The position numbers were made by a program, and so were the translations under genes. A DNA stretch of 64,000 nt. Source: DASUPK01 sp963815045. GTDB lineage: Bacteria > Actinomycetota > Thermoleophilia > Solirubrobacterales > 70-9. This document shows positions 49,071 to 57,598 of this stretch, piece by piece. The notes beneath the pieces were generated by a model. It did no database searches, was not told where the DNA came from, and saw only the letters and a program-made list of their open reading frames with translations. Position 1 is the first letter of the stretch. Each line of letters begins with the position of its first letter. The stretch is from NCBI GenBank assembly GCA_963815045.1, contig CAWFET010000002.1:1364001-1428000 (forward strand), in the 5' to 3' direction.

Positions 49071-50716
49071 CGCTTCGCCTCTTCCGCCCCGGCGGCCGAG
49101 CCCGCGTTCCGCGTTGAGGAACCCCGCAGCGCGGCGATCCCGCCCTCGACGGTGATCGTCCCTCCATCGAGGATCCGGGCGACCTCGCTGGAGAAGTACC
49201 AGCCCCCCGAGAGGAGCTCGGTGGCGGCGCCGTCGGCGGCCACCTCGCCGCGCGCGAGCAGGATCACCCGGTCGGCGAAGGTCGCTGCGAACTCGACGTC
49301 GTGGGTCGCGATCACCACCGCCGTGCCCGCGTCGGAGAGGCCACGGCCCAGCTCGGCGAGCTCCGCCTTCCTGGCCCGGTCCATGCCCCGGGTCGGCTCG
49401 TCGAGGAGGAGGGCGCCGGGCAGGTCGCCGTCCCCGTCGTCCCGCCCGGCCACGACGATCGCGAGAGCGAGGCGCTGGCGCTCGCCTCCAGACAGATCGC
49501 GCGGGTCGGCGTCGACCAGCTCCTCCAGCCCGAAGCGGCGGAGCGCCTCCTGGCCGTCCGGGCTTCGCAGCTCCTCGCCGACGCGCTCGTGCACGAAGAG
49601 GTCGCCGGGCCGCTGGGGAAGAAGGGCGACCCCGGACGGAGCCTCCAGCCGCCCGCGCTGTGGCTCGGCGAGCCCGGCGGCGGTTCGCAGCAGGGTGCTC
49701 TTCCCGGCCCCGTTGGCTCCCATCAGGGCGACGCGCTCTCCCCGCCCGACCTCGAGATCGACCCCCCGCAGCGCCTCGGTGCGCTCCTCGCCGAATCCGA
49801 GCTCGACCCAGAGGTCGTGGGAGGCGAGCGCGACTCCGCCGCCCCGCCCCGGGGCCAGGTCCCGCATCGCCACATCCCGATCCTGGATTGCGAGGCCCCA
49901 CCCCATGAGGTTCCTGCGGGCCTCGCGAACGCTCGGCGGCGGGGGCAGGCCGAGCGCATCGAGCAGCCGGGCGCCCGGCGTCGCCAGGACCTCGTCGTGC
50001 TCGAGGGCCCAGCGGAGAAAGGCCTCGGGGGCGCCGTCGAAGGCGATCTCTCCGCGCTCGAGCGCGATGGCGCGGTCCGCCGCGGCCAGGCAACGCTCCA
50101 GGCGATGCTCGCCGAGCAGAACCGCCACCCCCCACTCCTCGTTCAACCGCCTCAACAGGGAGATCAGCTCGTCCCCGGCCACCGGGTCGAGCTGAGAGGT
50201 GGGCTCGTCGAGCAGGATCAGCCTCGGCCGCGTGGCGAGGGCAGCCGCAAGCGCGATGCGCTGGAGCTCCCCTCCGGAGAGCGTGTCCGTCGTCCGCTCG
50301 AGCAGATGGTCGATCGCCAGGGCGAGAGCGACCTCCTCCACGGCGCGGGAGCGGGCCGCCGGCGCCACCCCCCTGAGCTCGAGCGGGAGCTCGATCTCAG
50401 CGCGGACGGTGGTGCTGACGACCTGTGTCTCCGGCTCCTGGGCGACCATCCCAACCGCCTCCGCCAGCTCAGCCGGCCCGTGCGTGCGGACGTCCATTCC
50501 GGCCACCTCGAGCTCACCCTCGATCCGGCCCCCGTGGAAGTGGGGCACCAGGCCACACCCGGCGCGCAGGAGAGTCGACTTCCCGGACCCCGAGCGCCCG
50601 GCGAGCACGACGAACTCGCCCGCCTCGACCGTGAGCTCAATCGCGCGCAGCGCCTCGCCGCTCGCCTCCGGGTAGCGGTAGGAGAGGCCGCTCGCTCTGA
50701 GAACCGGGTCAGGCAC
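49067..50716 (-). CDS. ECF transporter ATPase, two fused ABC domains (EcfA-EcfA')
   Basis: The 549-aa protein carries two ABC ATPase domains in one chain. The first has Walker A LAGRSGSGKSTLL, signature TDTLSGGELQRIAL and Walker B LILLDEPTSQLDP. The second has MGANGAGKSTLLRTAAGL, LSGGERQRLALAI and LLLDEPTRGMD. This is the usual EcfA1/EcfA2 pair as a fusion. It would energise EcfT and the S component for vitamin import. The start lies 8 bp inside the end of ecfT, and the stop overlaps the S-component start by 4 bp. Confidence 0.95.
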   Translation of the reverse strand: MPDPVLRASGLSYRYPEASGEALRAIELTVEAGEFVVLAGRSGSGKSTLLRAGCGLVPHFHGGRIEGELEVAGMDVRTHGPAELAEAVGMVAQEPETQVVSTTVRAEIELPLELRGVAPAARSRAVEEVALALAIDHLLERTTDTLSGGELQRIALAAALATRPRLILLDEPTSQLDPVAGDELISLLRRLNEEWGVAVLLGEHRLERCLAAADRAIALERGEIAFDGAPEAFLRWALEHDEVLATPGARLLDALGLPPPPSVREARRNLMGWGLAIQDRDVAMRDLAPGRGGGVALASHDLWVELGFGEERTEALRGVDLEVGRGERVALMGANGAGKSTLLRTAAGLAEPQRGRLEAPSGVALLPQRPGDLFVHERVGEELRSPDGQEALRRFGLEELVDADPRDLSGGERQRLALAIVVAGRDDGDGDLPGALLLDEPTRGMDRARKAELAELGRGLSDAGTAVVIATHDVEFAATFADRVILLARGEVAADGAATELLSGGWYFSSEVARILDGGTITVEGGIAALRGSSTRNAGSAAGAEEAKR

Positions 50717-51590
50717 GCGATCGCCACCTTCTGACCGCGAATGGCACCGCCGCCAGCACGATCAGCCCGACGCACAGCGCGAGCGTCAGCACACCGGCAT
50801 CCATCTCTATCCGCGGATAGGTGTCGAAGCTCCCCGCGCCGGCGAATCGCGCCGCGAGCCCGGCGCCGAGGATCGCCCCGGCGGTCAGATACAGCGGCAG
50901 GTCGTCTCGGGAACGCTCGCGGCGTCCATGCGGGCGGATCCCGAGAGAGTGACCCCGGAGCTCGAGCGTCGCCGCGACGTCGACGGCCCGGTCCAGGGAA
51001 CCCTCGACCAGCCGCCGTGCCATCGCCGGACGCCCGACCGGCTCGGCCCCCGGCCCACGCAGGGCGATGGCCTCGCGCATCCGTGCTCCATCGGCGGCGG
51101 CGAGCGGCACCATCCGCGTGACCAGTCCCGCCGTCATCGCCGAGCGCCGCGCCAGGGGCCGCAGGGCGCGCAGGACGCGATCGGGATCGACGCAGGCCGA
51201 GTAGACGCCGAACGCCATCACCACCGCGACGACCCGCAGTCCGATCGCGGCGCCGGCGGCCAGCGACTCCAGGGTGACGTCGGTGTTCCCCAGCACCGGG
51301 AGGTCCCACCCTCGGACCAGGATGGTCTCGCCGCGATGCGTGACCAGCGCGTTGATGACGATCATGAAGATCAGAAGGGTCAGGCCGAGGCGCAGGGAGG
51401 CCCGCACCGCCCGGCCGGCGCCCGCCGCGTAACCGGCCAGCGCCGTCGCGGCCGTCGCGGCGATCAGCACCAGGGGGCTCGAGTAGACGAAGCCGACCAC
51501 GGCGAGGGCGCCCAGATAGGCGACGGCGGCACCCGGATTGGCTCGATGGAGCGCGCTCCGCCCCGGTGTATAGGCAAAGGCGGATCTCAC
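50709..51590 (-). CDS. ECF transporter transmembrane coupling protein EcfT
   Basis: The 293-aa protein has hydrophobic segments at both ends (AYLGALAVVGFVYSSPLVLI; VLTLALCVGLIVLAAVPFAV) and two cytoplasmic coupling helices. These carry the Arg-Gly motifs REAIALRGPGAEP and TLELRGHSLG that grip the two ATPase domains. Encoded between the DUF4430 lipoprotein and the double ATPase, with 4-bp and 8-bp overlaps, consistent with one operon. Confidence 0.92.
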   Translation of the reverse strand: MRSAFAYTPGRSALHRANPGAAVAYLGALAVVGFVYSSPLVLIAATAATALAGYAAGAGRAVRASLRLGLTLLIFMIVINALVTHRGETILVRGWDLPVLGNTDVTLESLAAGAAIGLRVVAVVMAFGVYSACVDPDRVLRALRPLARRSAMTAGLVTRMVPLAAADGARMREAIALRGPGAEPVGRPAMARRLVEGSLDRAVDVAATLELRGHSLGIRPHGRRERSRDDLPLYLTAGAILGAGLAARFAGAGSFDTYPRIEMDAGVLTLALCVGLIVLAAVPFAVRRWRSRA

Positions 51591-52492
51591 TGTACGGGCA
51601 CCCCGATGGCGCCGGCTCCGGGCTGCGTGGCCACGGCGTAGTGGTTCCTGAGCGCGGGCCCGACCAGGGCCACGGCGGCCATCACCCCCTTGGCGTCGGT
51701 CCCGGTGACGACCCAGACCGGCGGACCGTCACCCGGCCGCAGTGCTGCAATCAGCCCGCCGCCCTTGCCAACGCTTCCGGCGGGCTGACCCTGCTGGTTT
51801 AGCAGTTCCAGCAGGGGCCTCCCCTCGCCGACGAAGCGCGCGAAGACGCCGCTCCTGTCCGGCGCATCGGCAAGCAGGTCAACGGACGGGTCCTTTCGAA
51901 TCGCATCCCAGGGGCCCACCTCGACCACCAGTGGATCCGCGACCGGACCCGCCGATGTCTTCACGCCGACCGGAGAGAGCCGCTGACCCGCGGCTCCGCA
52001 GGTCGCCGCGCTCGCGTGGCAGACGATCGTGGCGGGCCAGTGTGTTCCACGGAAGCCGTGCACGAACGGCTCCGGCCAGGAGCCGACGACCGCCGGCACG
52101 CGCATGGCGGCGGTCCAATCCCGGTAGTCCCACCAGATCCGGTCGCCGCTCGAGAGGTCATAGTCGGTCGACCCCACCGGGGACTCGATGCCGTTCACGT
52201 AGAAGAACCAGTCGAGGGTGCGGCCGCCGCTGACGGTCCCCGAGAGCCCGGCGATCGACTGGACGAAGCCGCCTCCATAACGGGTGGTGATGTCCGTATT
52301 GCGGTCCAGCACGCGCAGCACGGTGTCGGACTCGTGGATCGAGTCGGTCTTCTGGGCGAGGACCTTGCTGCCATAGTCGCGGGTGACCGTGAGCGAGACG
52401 TCGCCCTGGTCCTGGCCGGGACCGAGACCGCAACCGGCGGCCACCGTGGCGCCGAGCGCCAGGGTGGTCGCCAGGATGCGGGCGCGGATCAC
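51587..52492 (-). CDS. Putative lipoprotein with DUF4430 (transcobalamin-like C-terminal) domain
   Basis: The GTG at 52492 overlaps the previous stop (GTGA). The 301-aa product has a lipoprotein-type signal (RARILATTLALGATVAAGC; Cys21, with a less strict lipobox). Residues about 33-125 match the DUF4430 pattern: DVSLTVTRDYGSKVLAQKT, DTVLRVLDRNTDITTRYGGG, LDWFFYVNGIESPVGSTDYD and LSSGDRIWWDYRDW. DUF4430 resembles the beta domain of intrinsic factor/transcobalamin. The remaining 170 residues are an unfamiliar extracytoplasmic region with two cysteines (IVCHASAATCG). I infer a cell-surface corrinoid-binding partner of the EcfS fusion. Confidence 0.85.
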   Translation of the reverse strand: MIRARILATTLALGATVAAGCGLGPGQDQGDVSLTVTRDYGSKVLAQKTDSIHESDTVLRVLDRNTDITTRYGGGFVQSIAGLSGTVSGGRTLDWFFYVNGIESPVGSTDYDLSSGDRIWWDYRDWTAAMRVPAVVGSWPEPFVHGFRGTHWPATIVCHASAATCGAAGQRLSPVGVKTSAGPVADPLVVEVGPWDAIRKDPSVDLLADAPDRSGVFARFVGEGRPLLELLNQQGQPAGSVGKGGGLIAALRPGDGPPVWVVTGTDAKGVMAAVALVGPALRNHYAVATQPGAGAIGVPVQ

Positions 52493-53526
52493 TTCCTGCC
52501 CTTCCCCTTGTGCTTGTGGTGTCCCTTGCCGCGGGTGCGAATCGACTCGCAGCTCTTGGAGACGCGGTCCTTGCGATCCCGGACGACGACGTCTCTTCCG
52601 CCGCCGCAGAAGATCCGGTCGCGGCCGCCCCCGTTGGCGATGATTCGGTCGTTCCCGGCACCGGCCTTGACGCCGTCGGCTCCGCCGCGCGGGCGGATCA
52701 GGTCGTTGCCATCGGTTCCCTTGATCCCCTCGGCCTCGTCGCTGCCGAGGATCTCGCGTCCACGCTCCGCCGCGCAGGCGCGCTCCGGCTGCGTCGCGAC
52801 GCACACCGACAGCGTGGAGCTCGGGACATCGTTGTAGTCGCCCGTCGCGGTGAGCTCATACGTCCCGGGCGCCGGGAACGTGACGACGGCATTACCGCTG
52901 CCGTCCGTCTGCACCGGCGACCCCGCCCCCTGCACGGTCGCGCCCTGGCGAGCGGACACGGTCGTGGTGTAGGAGCGGACGTTGACCATGACTGGGACTC
53001 CGGGCGCAGTTCGCACCGGCGCGGTCAGATCCAGCTCCTCGTCGGCGCTGAAATCGTCGGGCGTGCGGTAGGCGAGCAGGTCCTCGCCACCCTGAATGGG
53101 GAACAGCTGGGCACCGACCTGGAGGGCCTGGTGATTCGCCTTCAGGAAGAAAAACCCGGGCGGTGTCTGCGCGTTGATCTGACAGACGCCGAGCGACCCG
53201 AAATCCGCGAAGTCCGCGTCGGAGATCCGGATCGGCTGGAGTGCCGGCTCGACCTGAGCGGCCTCCCAGATCGCGCCGAGCATGTTCGGGCTCGACTGCG
53301 TGTAGCTCTGCCCGCTGCTGTGGTTCGACGCGCTGAAGCAGTCGGGCCCGGCAAATGTCTTGATGGTCGTGGTGCTCGGCACGTACTGGATGACGTCGGC
53401 GAGGTTGCCGGCGTCATTGCTCGCCACGCGTAGATCGACGGGGACGCTGGCGCTCGCACTTCCGGCGCCCAGCGCGGCAACCGCGATCAGCCCGGCCAGC
53501 GCTGAGATCGAGACAGTGATTCTCAT
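52489..53526 (-). CDS. Secreted protein: divergent DUF4430-like domain, RTX-like Ca repeats, Lys/His-rich tail
   Basis: The 345-aa first gene behind the cobalamin riboswitch has a signal peptide (TVSISALAGLIAVAALGAGS then ASA). Residues about 28-157 look like a divergent DUF4430 domain, best at GFFFLKANHQALQVGAQLF and IQGGEDLLAY. A second beta domain (165-243) resembles Ig-like extracellular domains. Glycine-rich nonapeptide-type repeats follow at 267-325 (GTDGNDLIRPRGGADGV, GAGNDRIIANGGGRDRI), typical of calcium-binding RTX motifs. The end is basic (RGKGHHKHKGKGRK). Its gene order suggests an abundant B12-regulated surface protein. Confidence 0.75.
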   Translation of the reverse strand: MRITVSISALAGLIAVAALGAGSASASVPVDLRVASNDAGNLADVIQYVPSTTTIKTFAGPDCFSASNHSSGQSYTQSSPNMLGAIWEAAQVEPALQPIRISDADFADFGSLGVCQINAQTPPGFFFLKANHQALQVGAQLFPIQGGEDLLAYRTPDDFSADEELDLTAPVRTAPGVPVMVNVRSYTTTVSARQGATVQGAGSPVQTDGSGNAVVTFPAPGTYELTATGDYNDVPSSTLSVCVATQPERACAAERGREILGSDEAEGIKGTDGNDLIRPRGGADGVKAGAGNDRIIANGGGRDRIFCGGGRDVVVRDRKDRVSKSCESIRTRGKGHHKHKGKGRK

Positions 53527-53559
53527 CAGTGAGCCACCCCTTCCTCGAGGGTCGTGTTG

Positions 53560-53715
53560 GCGGGCCGGGGACAGGTCTCCTGGCTTCCGGGCTCGACTGA
53601 GGCGCCTTCCCGGGGAGTCGAGGACTCCCCAGTGGTCTAGTGCGACAGCATCGCCCGGTCACAGTGGCGGGACCGCGCCGGCTTTTCACCGGACTTCCCT
53701 TGACCACCGACCGTT
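53560..53715 (-). promoter_or_regulatory. Cobalamin riboswitch
   Basis: On the minus strand the conserved core is clear: AGTCCGGTGAAAAGCCGG, then CGCGGTCCCGCCACTGTGA (B12 box at 53659-53668), and further on AAGCCAGGAGACCTG. A peripheral hairpin GGGGAGTC-CTC-GACTCCCC lies at 53612-53630. It ends about 34 nt before the first start codon (53526), which is preceded by a GAAGGGGTGG-like ribosome site. It presumably turns off the downstream ECF/DUF4430 operon when adenosylcobalamin or related corrinoids are abundant. Confidence 0.94.
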
Positions 53716-53749
53716 ATGAACGCCGCGGATCCTACATCGGCGGGGCGCC

Positions 53750-53782
53750 AAAAAAGAGGGGCGGCCCGAAGGCCGCCCCTCT
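53750..53782 (-). terminator. Intrinsic terminator
   Basis: On the minus strand AGAGGGGCGGCC, TTCG loop and GGCCGCCCCTCT form a perfect 12-bp stem followed by a run of T residues. It lies 22 bp after the stop of the secreted-protein gene at 53805 and just before the cobalamin riboswitch, insulating the B12 operon from upstream transcription. Confidence 0.93.
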
Positions 53783-53804
53783 CGCAACTCAAAGGGAAAA
53801 GGTC

Positions 53805-54548
53805 CTACTTCTTCTTCTTGGACTTCTTCGCCTTGCACTTCTGCGTGGACACAGCGGTCTGCGAGCTGTTGTCCCAGAAGGTGGTCGTCTCGCTGCTGAC
53901 CATCTTGTGCTTCTTGCTCTTGCAGCGGGCCATGACGTAGTACGTCTTCTTCTTGCCCTTGCCGCCCGTCTTGACCTTGGTCTGCGTCGTGTCGAACAGC
54001 GTCAGGTCCGTGCCCGGCGTGTTCGGGAGACCCGTCACGTCGAGGGTGTTCGGGCCTGCTGCGTACTGGCCGTTCAGGACCAGGGTCAGCGAGTTGGCGA
54101 TGCGGGTCCAGACGAACAGAGTCGTCGGACCACCGCTGACGAGCAGAACCGGGTTCGGCGAGGTGAAGAACCCGGTCTTGTTGTTGACCTCGTTGGTGCC
54201 CGTACCCACGATGCTTCCGCCACAGGCGGACTGAACCGCGGTCGTGGTGGTCGCTGCATTGAGGGTCGCCTGCGGACAGGCGGGCAGATTGCCGTTGACG
54301 AACTTGATCTGATGATCCAGGTGGAAGATCGTCTCCTTCGCCGCCGGCGACCCGTTGAAATCGCTGTAGGTCGTAGCGATGATGTTGTGCAGCGAGACAC
54401 CTGTCCACGTCTTCGTCTGAAGCTTCGAAGGCGCGACCGTTGCATTCAGGGTCTGGCCTGTCGGAGCGCCCGCATAGGCGGTGCCCGAGACGGCGAGCGC
54501 CCCGGCCACGGCCAGCGTGGCTCCGATCAGATACTTGCGCTTACGCAT
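53805..54548 (-). CDS. Secreted protein with Lys-rich C-terminal tail
   Basis: The ATG at 54548 follows AAAAGGAGTGGT. The 247-aa product has a signal peptide (KYLIGATLAVAGALAVSGTA, cleavage probably after AYA). The body is Thr/Asn/Gly-rich and probably beta-structured (WTRIANSLTLVLNGQYAAGP). A basic patch (GGKGKKKTYYVMARCKSKKH) precedes the end KCKAKKSKKKK. The body is not similar to the 3190/20749/41580 family, so the tail is shared by unrelated proteins. It is a single-gene transcript, ending in a strong terminator. Function unknown. Confidence 0.82.
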   Translation of the reverse strand: MRKRKYLIGATLAVAGALAVSGTAYAGAPTGQTLNATVAPSKLQTKTWTGVSLHNIIATTYSDFNGSPAAKETIFHLDHQIKFVNGNLPACPQATLNAATTTTAVQSACGGSIVGTGTNEVNNKTGFFTSPNPVLLVSGGPTTLFVWTRIANSLTLVLNGQYAAGPNTLDVTGLPNTPGTDLTLFDTTQTKVKTGGKGKKKTYYVMARCKSKKHKMVSSETTTFWDNSSQTAVSTQKCKAKKSKKKK

Positions 54549-54710
54549 ACCACTCCTTTTCCGTTGGGCAAATTCCCTGGTAGCGGTGCGGATTGCGGCG
54601 CCACCAGCCCTTGGATTTGCCTTCTCTCGCTGAACCTAACACAGCAAATTGGGCGTAGTTGTGCGGTTCGCGCGCTGCAAGCGACTCACCCAATTAGTCG
54701 GTAGCCGGGT

Positions 54711-56270
54711 TTAGGGGTTCGCGTAGACGTGCGTGTAGTCGCTCATCTCGGCTATCTGCCCGATCGAGGGCTGCTGTGGCTGCTTCGTGCAGGCCGGCGC
54801 GGGCAGCGCCGTGCTGCTCGTCTGGCCACCGAACGGGAACTGCTTGAGCGTGTCCAGGAGCTGCTGCGGGGTGTCGAAGGTCGCCCGGTTCGAGAAGAAC
54901 GGGTTGCCGGTGTAGCTGGCGTCCGGTCCGAGTGTGGTGACGAGGCCGGGCGGGTTCGCGCAGGGCCGCGTATCGAATGTGTCGAGCCCGCCGGCGACCT
55001 TGAGCGCGCTGTTGGGTGCGATGTAGGGGTTGGTTCGGGAGTAGGCGAGGCGATGGGACGTGAAGTTCGCGAACGACTCGGGGTAGCTGGGCGCGGAGCT
55101 GCGGATGTAATGCCCCGCCCCGCCCGATTCGGTCGTGCCGACGGCGTTGGTGGCGACGGCGAAGTTCGCGATCAGGCCCGTGATGTCGTTCTGGTAGCGC
55201 CCGATGCCCGAGATGATCGGCGTGAGCTGCTGCGTGAACGGATGGAGCTCGGTGAGCAGGGGCGGGAGATCGCTGTTGAGCAGCGTCTGCAGGGCCGGCA
55301 GCCCGGTCAGGCCCCGCTTCTGGGTCTTGCGCAGACCCACGAAGAAGCCCTTGAAGTCAGGCGTCACCTGGGCGATCGGCTTGAGGTCGGCACTGAGCTC
55401 CCGCGCGGCGGGATGGAGCTGGGTGACTACCGGATTTGCGAGGCGCGAGAAGCTGGCGAGCCGGTTGAGCGTCAGCTTGGACTCGTCGAGGAAGGTCGGC
55501 AGCGCCCGGAAGGTGGCCTCGAGGTCCTGGTTGCGCACGGCCGTGGTGCGGAACACGGTCCCCGAGTTTCGGATCAGGCCCTGGAGCTGCCCCTGCCTCT
55601 CGCTGAGGGCCCCGAAGACCTCGCCGGTGTTGCGAACCAGCTGCTGGACCGCGCCCTGCTGCGTGTCCAGCACGCGCAGCAGCTTGTTCGCGTCCTCGGC
55701 GAACGGCGCGAGGTTGGCGATCGCGGCGGAGAGGTCGGCGCCACGCCCGTAGCTCGCAATGGCGAGCTGTTGCATCCACGTCTGGAACGCGGCCCGCGTC
55801 TTGGTATCGAATGTCCTGAAGATCTCGTCCAGCTGGACCGACGGCTCCACCTGCGCCTTGGGCAGGCTTCCGCCCTCCGGGAGCTTCGGCCCGCTTCCGT
55901 CTCCCTGCGTGAGCTCGACGTAGGTCTCCCCCAGCAGCGTCTTCTGCCGGAGCATCGCGCGCGTGTTGGCGGGAATGGGTGCGTATGGAGTGTCGATCTC
56001 GATGGTGGCGACAGCGAGATCCTTGTTCGGGCCCGAATCCTCCAGGCTGATGGACTTGACCTTGCCCACCGAGACGTTGTGGATGCGCACGTCGGATTCC
56101 TGCGCCAACTGAGTCGCCTCGCTGAACGGGACCTTGATCCTGTAGCCCTCAGGCTTCAGCGGAACCGGGCCGCCGAAGGTCGCCCAGAGGAAGAGGAGCA
56201 GGCCGAAACACGAGAAGGCGAACGCGACCGCTACGGCGATCTGACCGACTGTGGGCGCCCGCTGACCCAT
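54711..56270 (-). CDS. MCE-family protein, sixth of six
   Basis: The 519-aa protein has an N-terminal membrane segment (VAVAFAFSCFGLLLFLWATF) and an MCE domain (YRIKVPFSEATQLAQESDVR then IHNVSVGKVKSISLEDSGPN). A long helical region follows (LAPFAEDANKLLRVLDTQQG). Mce proteins form hexameric tubes that carry lipids across the envelope. I prefer the ATG at 56270, giving a TGATG overlap with the previous stop; a GTG at 56279 is possible. Last gene of the operon. Confidence 0.9.
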   Translation of the reverse strand: MGQRAPTVGQIAVAVAFAFSCFGLLLFLWATFGGPVPLKPEGYRIKVPFSEATQLAQESDVRIHNVSVGKVKSISLEDSGPNKDLAVATIEIDTPYAPIPANTRAMLRQKTLLGETYVELTQGDGSGPKLPEGGSLPKAQVEPSVQLDEIFRTFDTKTRAAFQTWMQQLAIASYGRGADLSAAIANLAPFAEDANKLLRVLDTQQGAVQQLVRNTGEVFGALSERQGQLQGLIRNSGTVFRTTAVRNQDLEATFRALPTFLDESKLTLNRLASFSRLANPVVTQLHPAARELSADLKPIAQVTPDFKGFFVGLRKTQKRGLTGLPALQTLLNSDLPPLLTELHPFTQQLTPIISGIGRYQNDITGLIANFAVATNAVGTTESGGAGHYIRSSAPSYPESFANFTSHRLAYSRTNPYIAPNSALKVAGGLDTFDTRPCANPPGLVTTLGPDASYTGNPFFSNRATFDTPQQLLDTLKQFPFGGQTSSTALPAPACTKQPQQPSIGQIAEMSDYTHVYANP

Positions 56271-57598
56271 CAGCCGCACCCCGGAATGTTGGTTGCCGTG
56301 GGCTGCCCGGTGAGCTGGTAGAGCATGCGCAGATACGGCTCCGACCGCAGCACGTTGTCAGCGACCCGGGCGGTTCCGCAGCTCTCCAGGACGACGCCTC
56401 GCCTGATCGGCCCGTACGCGTCCTGGAGGAGGTAGGTGGCGTTCAGGTCGTGGTTCAGCCAGGGGACGTAGAAGAGGAAGCCCTCCTGATCGCCCGGCGG
56501 GTTGTAGGCGAGCGCGTTCAGCCCGGAGTTCAGGTCCGTGAACCCGGTGCGCAGGCCCGGCGAGGCCTTGCCGAGGCCCTGCGAGATCTGCGCCAGGTGC
56601 GTGACCGGGCTGGCGACCTGCTGTGTGAAGGGCCGGATCTGGTTCTCGATCGGCCCGGCTGTCTGCTGGAAGAACGGGCGCAGCGCCCGCAGCGCCGGGG
56701 CGGTGGCCTTCGCGCCCGGGATGGACTTCTTGAGCGCCGGGCCGGCCTGGAGCGCGAGGCTGTTCGCGCTGGTGAGCGCCCCCTTGGCCTCCTTCAGCGT
56801 CGATGGGAGCTCGCGGATCGAGCTGCGGATCGATGCCTGTTCCTTGGCGAACGAGGCGAGCACGGCGTCGGAGGAATCGACGAAGTTGACGAGGTCCTGA
56901 TCGCGGTTGCCGAGCTCGGTCGAAAGAAGCTGGAAGTTGTGGATCGAACTGGCGATGTTCACACGCCGCGTCGCGAGGGCCCCGGAGATGCGGCCGATGT
57001 CGCGGGCGAACGGATCGAGGCGCCGCAGGGCGTTGGAGAGCTTCACGTCACGGCCCTGTGCCGGGTCGAGCGCCTCCGCCCCGTTCGCGAGCAGGAGCTT
57101 CAGGAATTGCTGCGTGTCCGCGTCGAGCGAAGCCAGGACCTCGTCGGGGTTCACCTGGGGCTGGGTGGAGGAGAGCGGGATCGTCGAGCCCTCCTTCACA
57201 TCGGGCGCCGACTGGGTGCCGGGGTCGACCTCGACCACCATGTCGTTCAGACCCGTCTTCGGCCGCAGCAGAAGCGAGGAGTTGGTGTGGATGAGAGGCG
57301 CGTACTTGTTGTCGACCTCCATTCCGACGACGGCGTGGCCGTCCTGGAGCGTCACGCTGCTGACCTCGCCGACCTTGATGCCGGCGATGTCCACCGACTG
57401 GCCCTGGCCCGGGGTGACGGCCTGGGCGGTCGAGAAGTCGGCCTTGAGCGCGAAGCGATCCGTGCCGATCAGGGGCACCCAACTAGGCAGGACGGCCCGC
57501 TGGTTCACCAGGATCACGGTCACCGCGAACAGGCCGGCCAGGATGAGCCCGGTGATGGCCAGCACGTCGCGCAGGTGGGTTCTCAGGGCGTGTCTCAT
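56270..57598 (-). CDS. MCE-family protein, fifth of six
   Basis: A 442-aa MCE protein with an N-terminal helix (VLAITGLILAGLFAVTVILV) and the domain FALKADFSTAQAVTPGQGQS followed by VDIAGIKVGEVSSVTLQDGH. The helical region extends to about residue 340. A C-terminal region with two cysteines (LESCGTARVADN, IPGCG) follows, as often in MceE. The ATG overlaps the previous stop by 4 bp. Confidence 0.9.
   Translation of the reverse strand: MRHALRTHLRDVLAITGLILAGLFAVTVILVNQRAVLPSWVPLIGTDRFALKADFSTAQAVTPGQGQSVDIAGIKVGEVSSVTLQDGHAVVGMEVDNKYAPLIHTNSSLLLRPKTGLNDMVVEVDPGTQSAPDVKEGSTIPLSSTQPQVNPDEVLASLDADTQQFLKLLLANGAEALDPAQGRDVKLSNALRRLDPFARDIGRISGALATRRVNIASSIHNFQLLSTELGNRDQDLVNFVDSSDAVLASFAKEQASIRSSIRELPSTLKEAKGALTSANSLALQAGPALKKSIPGAKATAPALRALRPFFQQTAGPIENQIRPFTQQVASPVTHLAQISQGLGKASPGLRTGFTDLNSGLNALAYNPPGDQEGFLFYVPWLNHDLNATYLLQDAYGPIRRGVVLESCGTARVADNVLRSEPYLRMLYQLTGQPTATNIPGCG

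Noticed and set aside
49071..50135. N-terminal extension of the EcfS-toroid frame to 973 residues
   Set aside because: The extra part is an out-of-frame reading of the EcfA gene; the ATG at 49070 overlapping the EcfA stop is the natural start.
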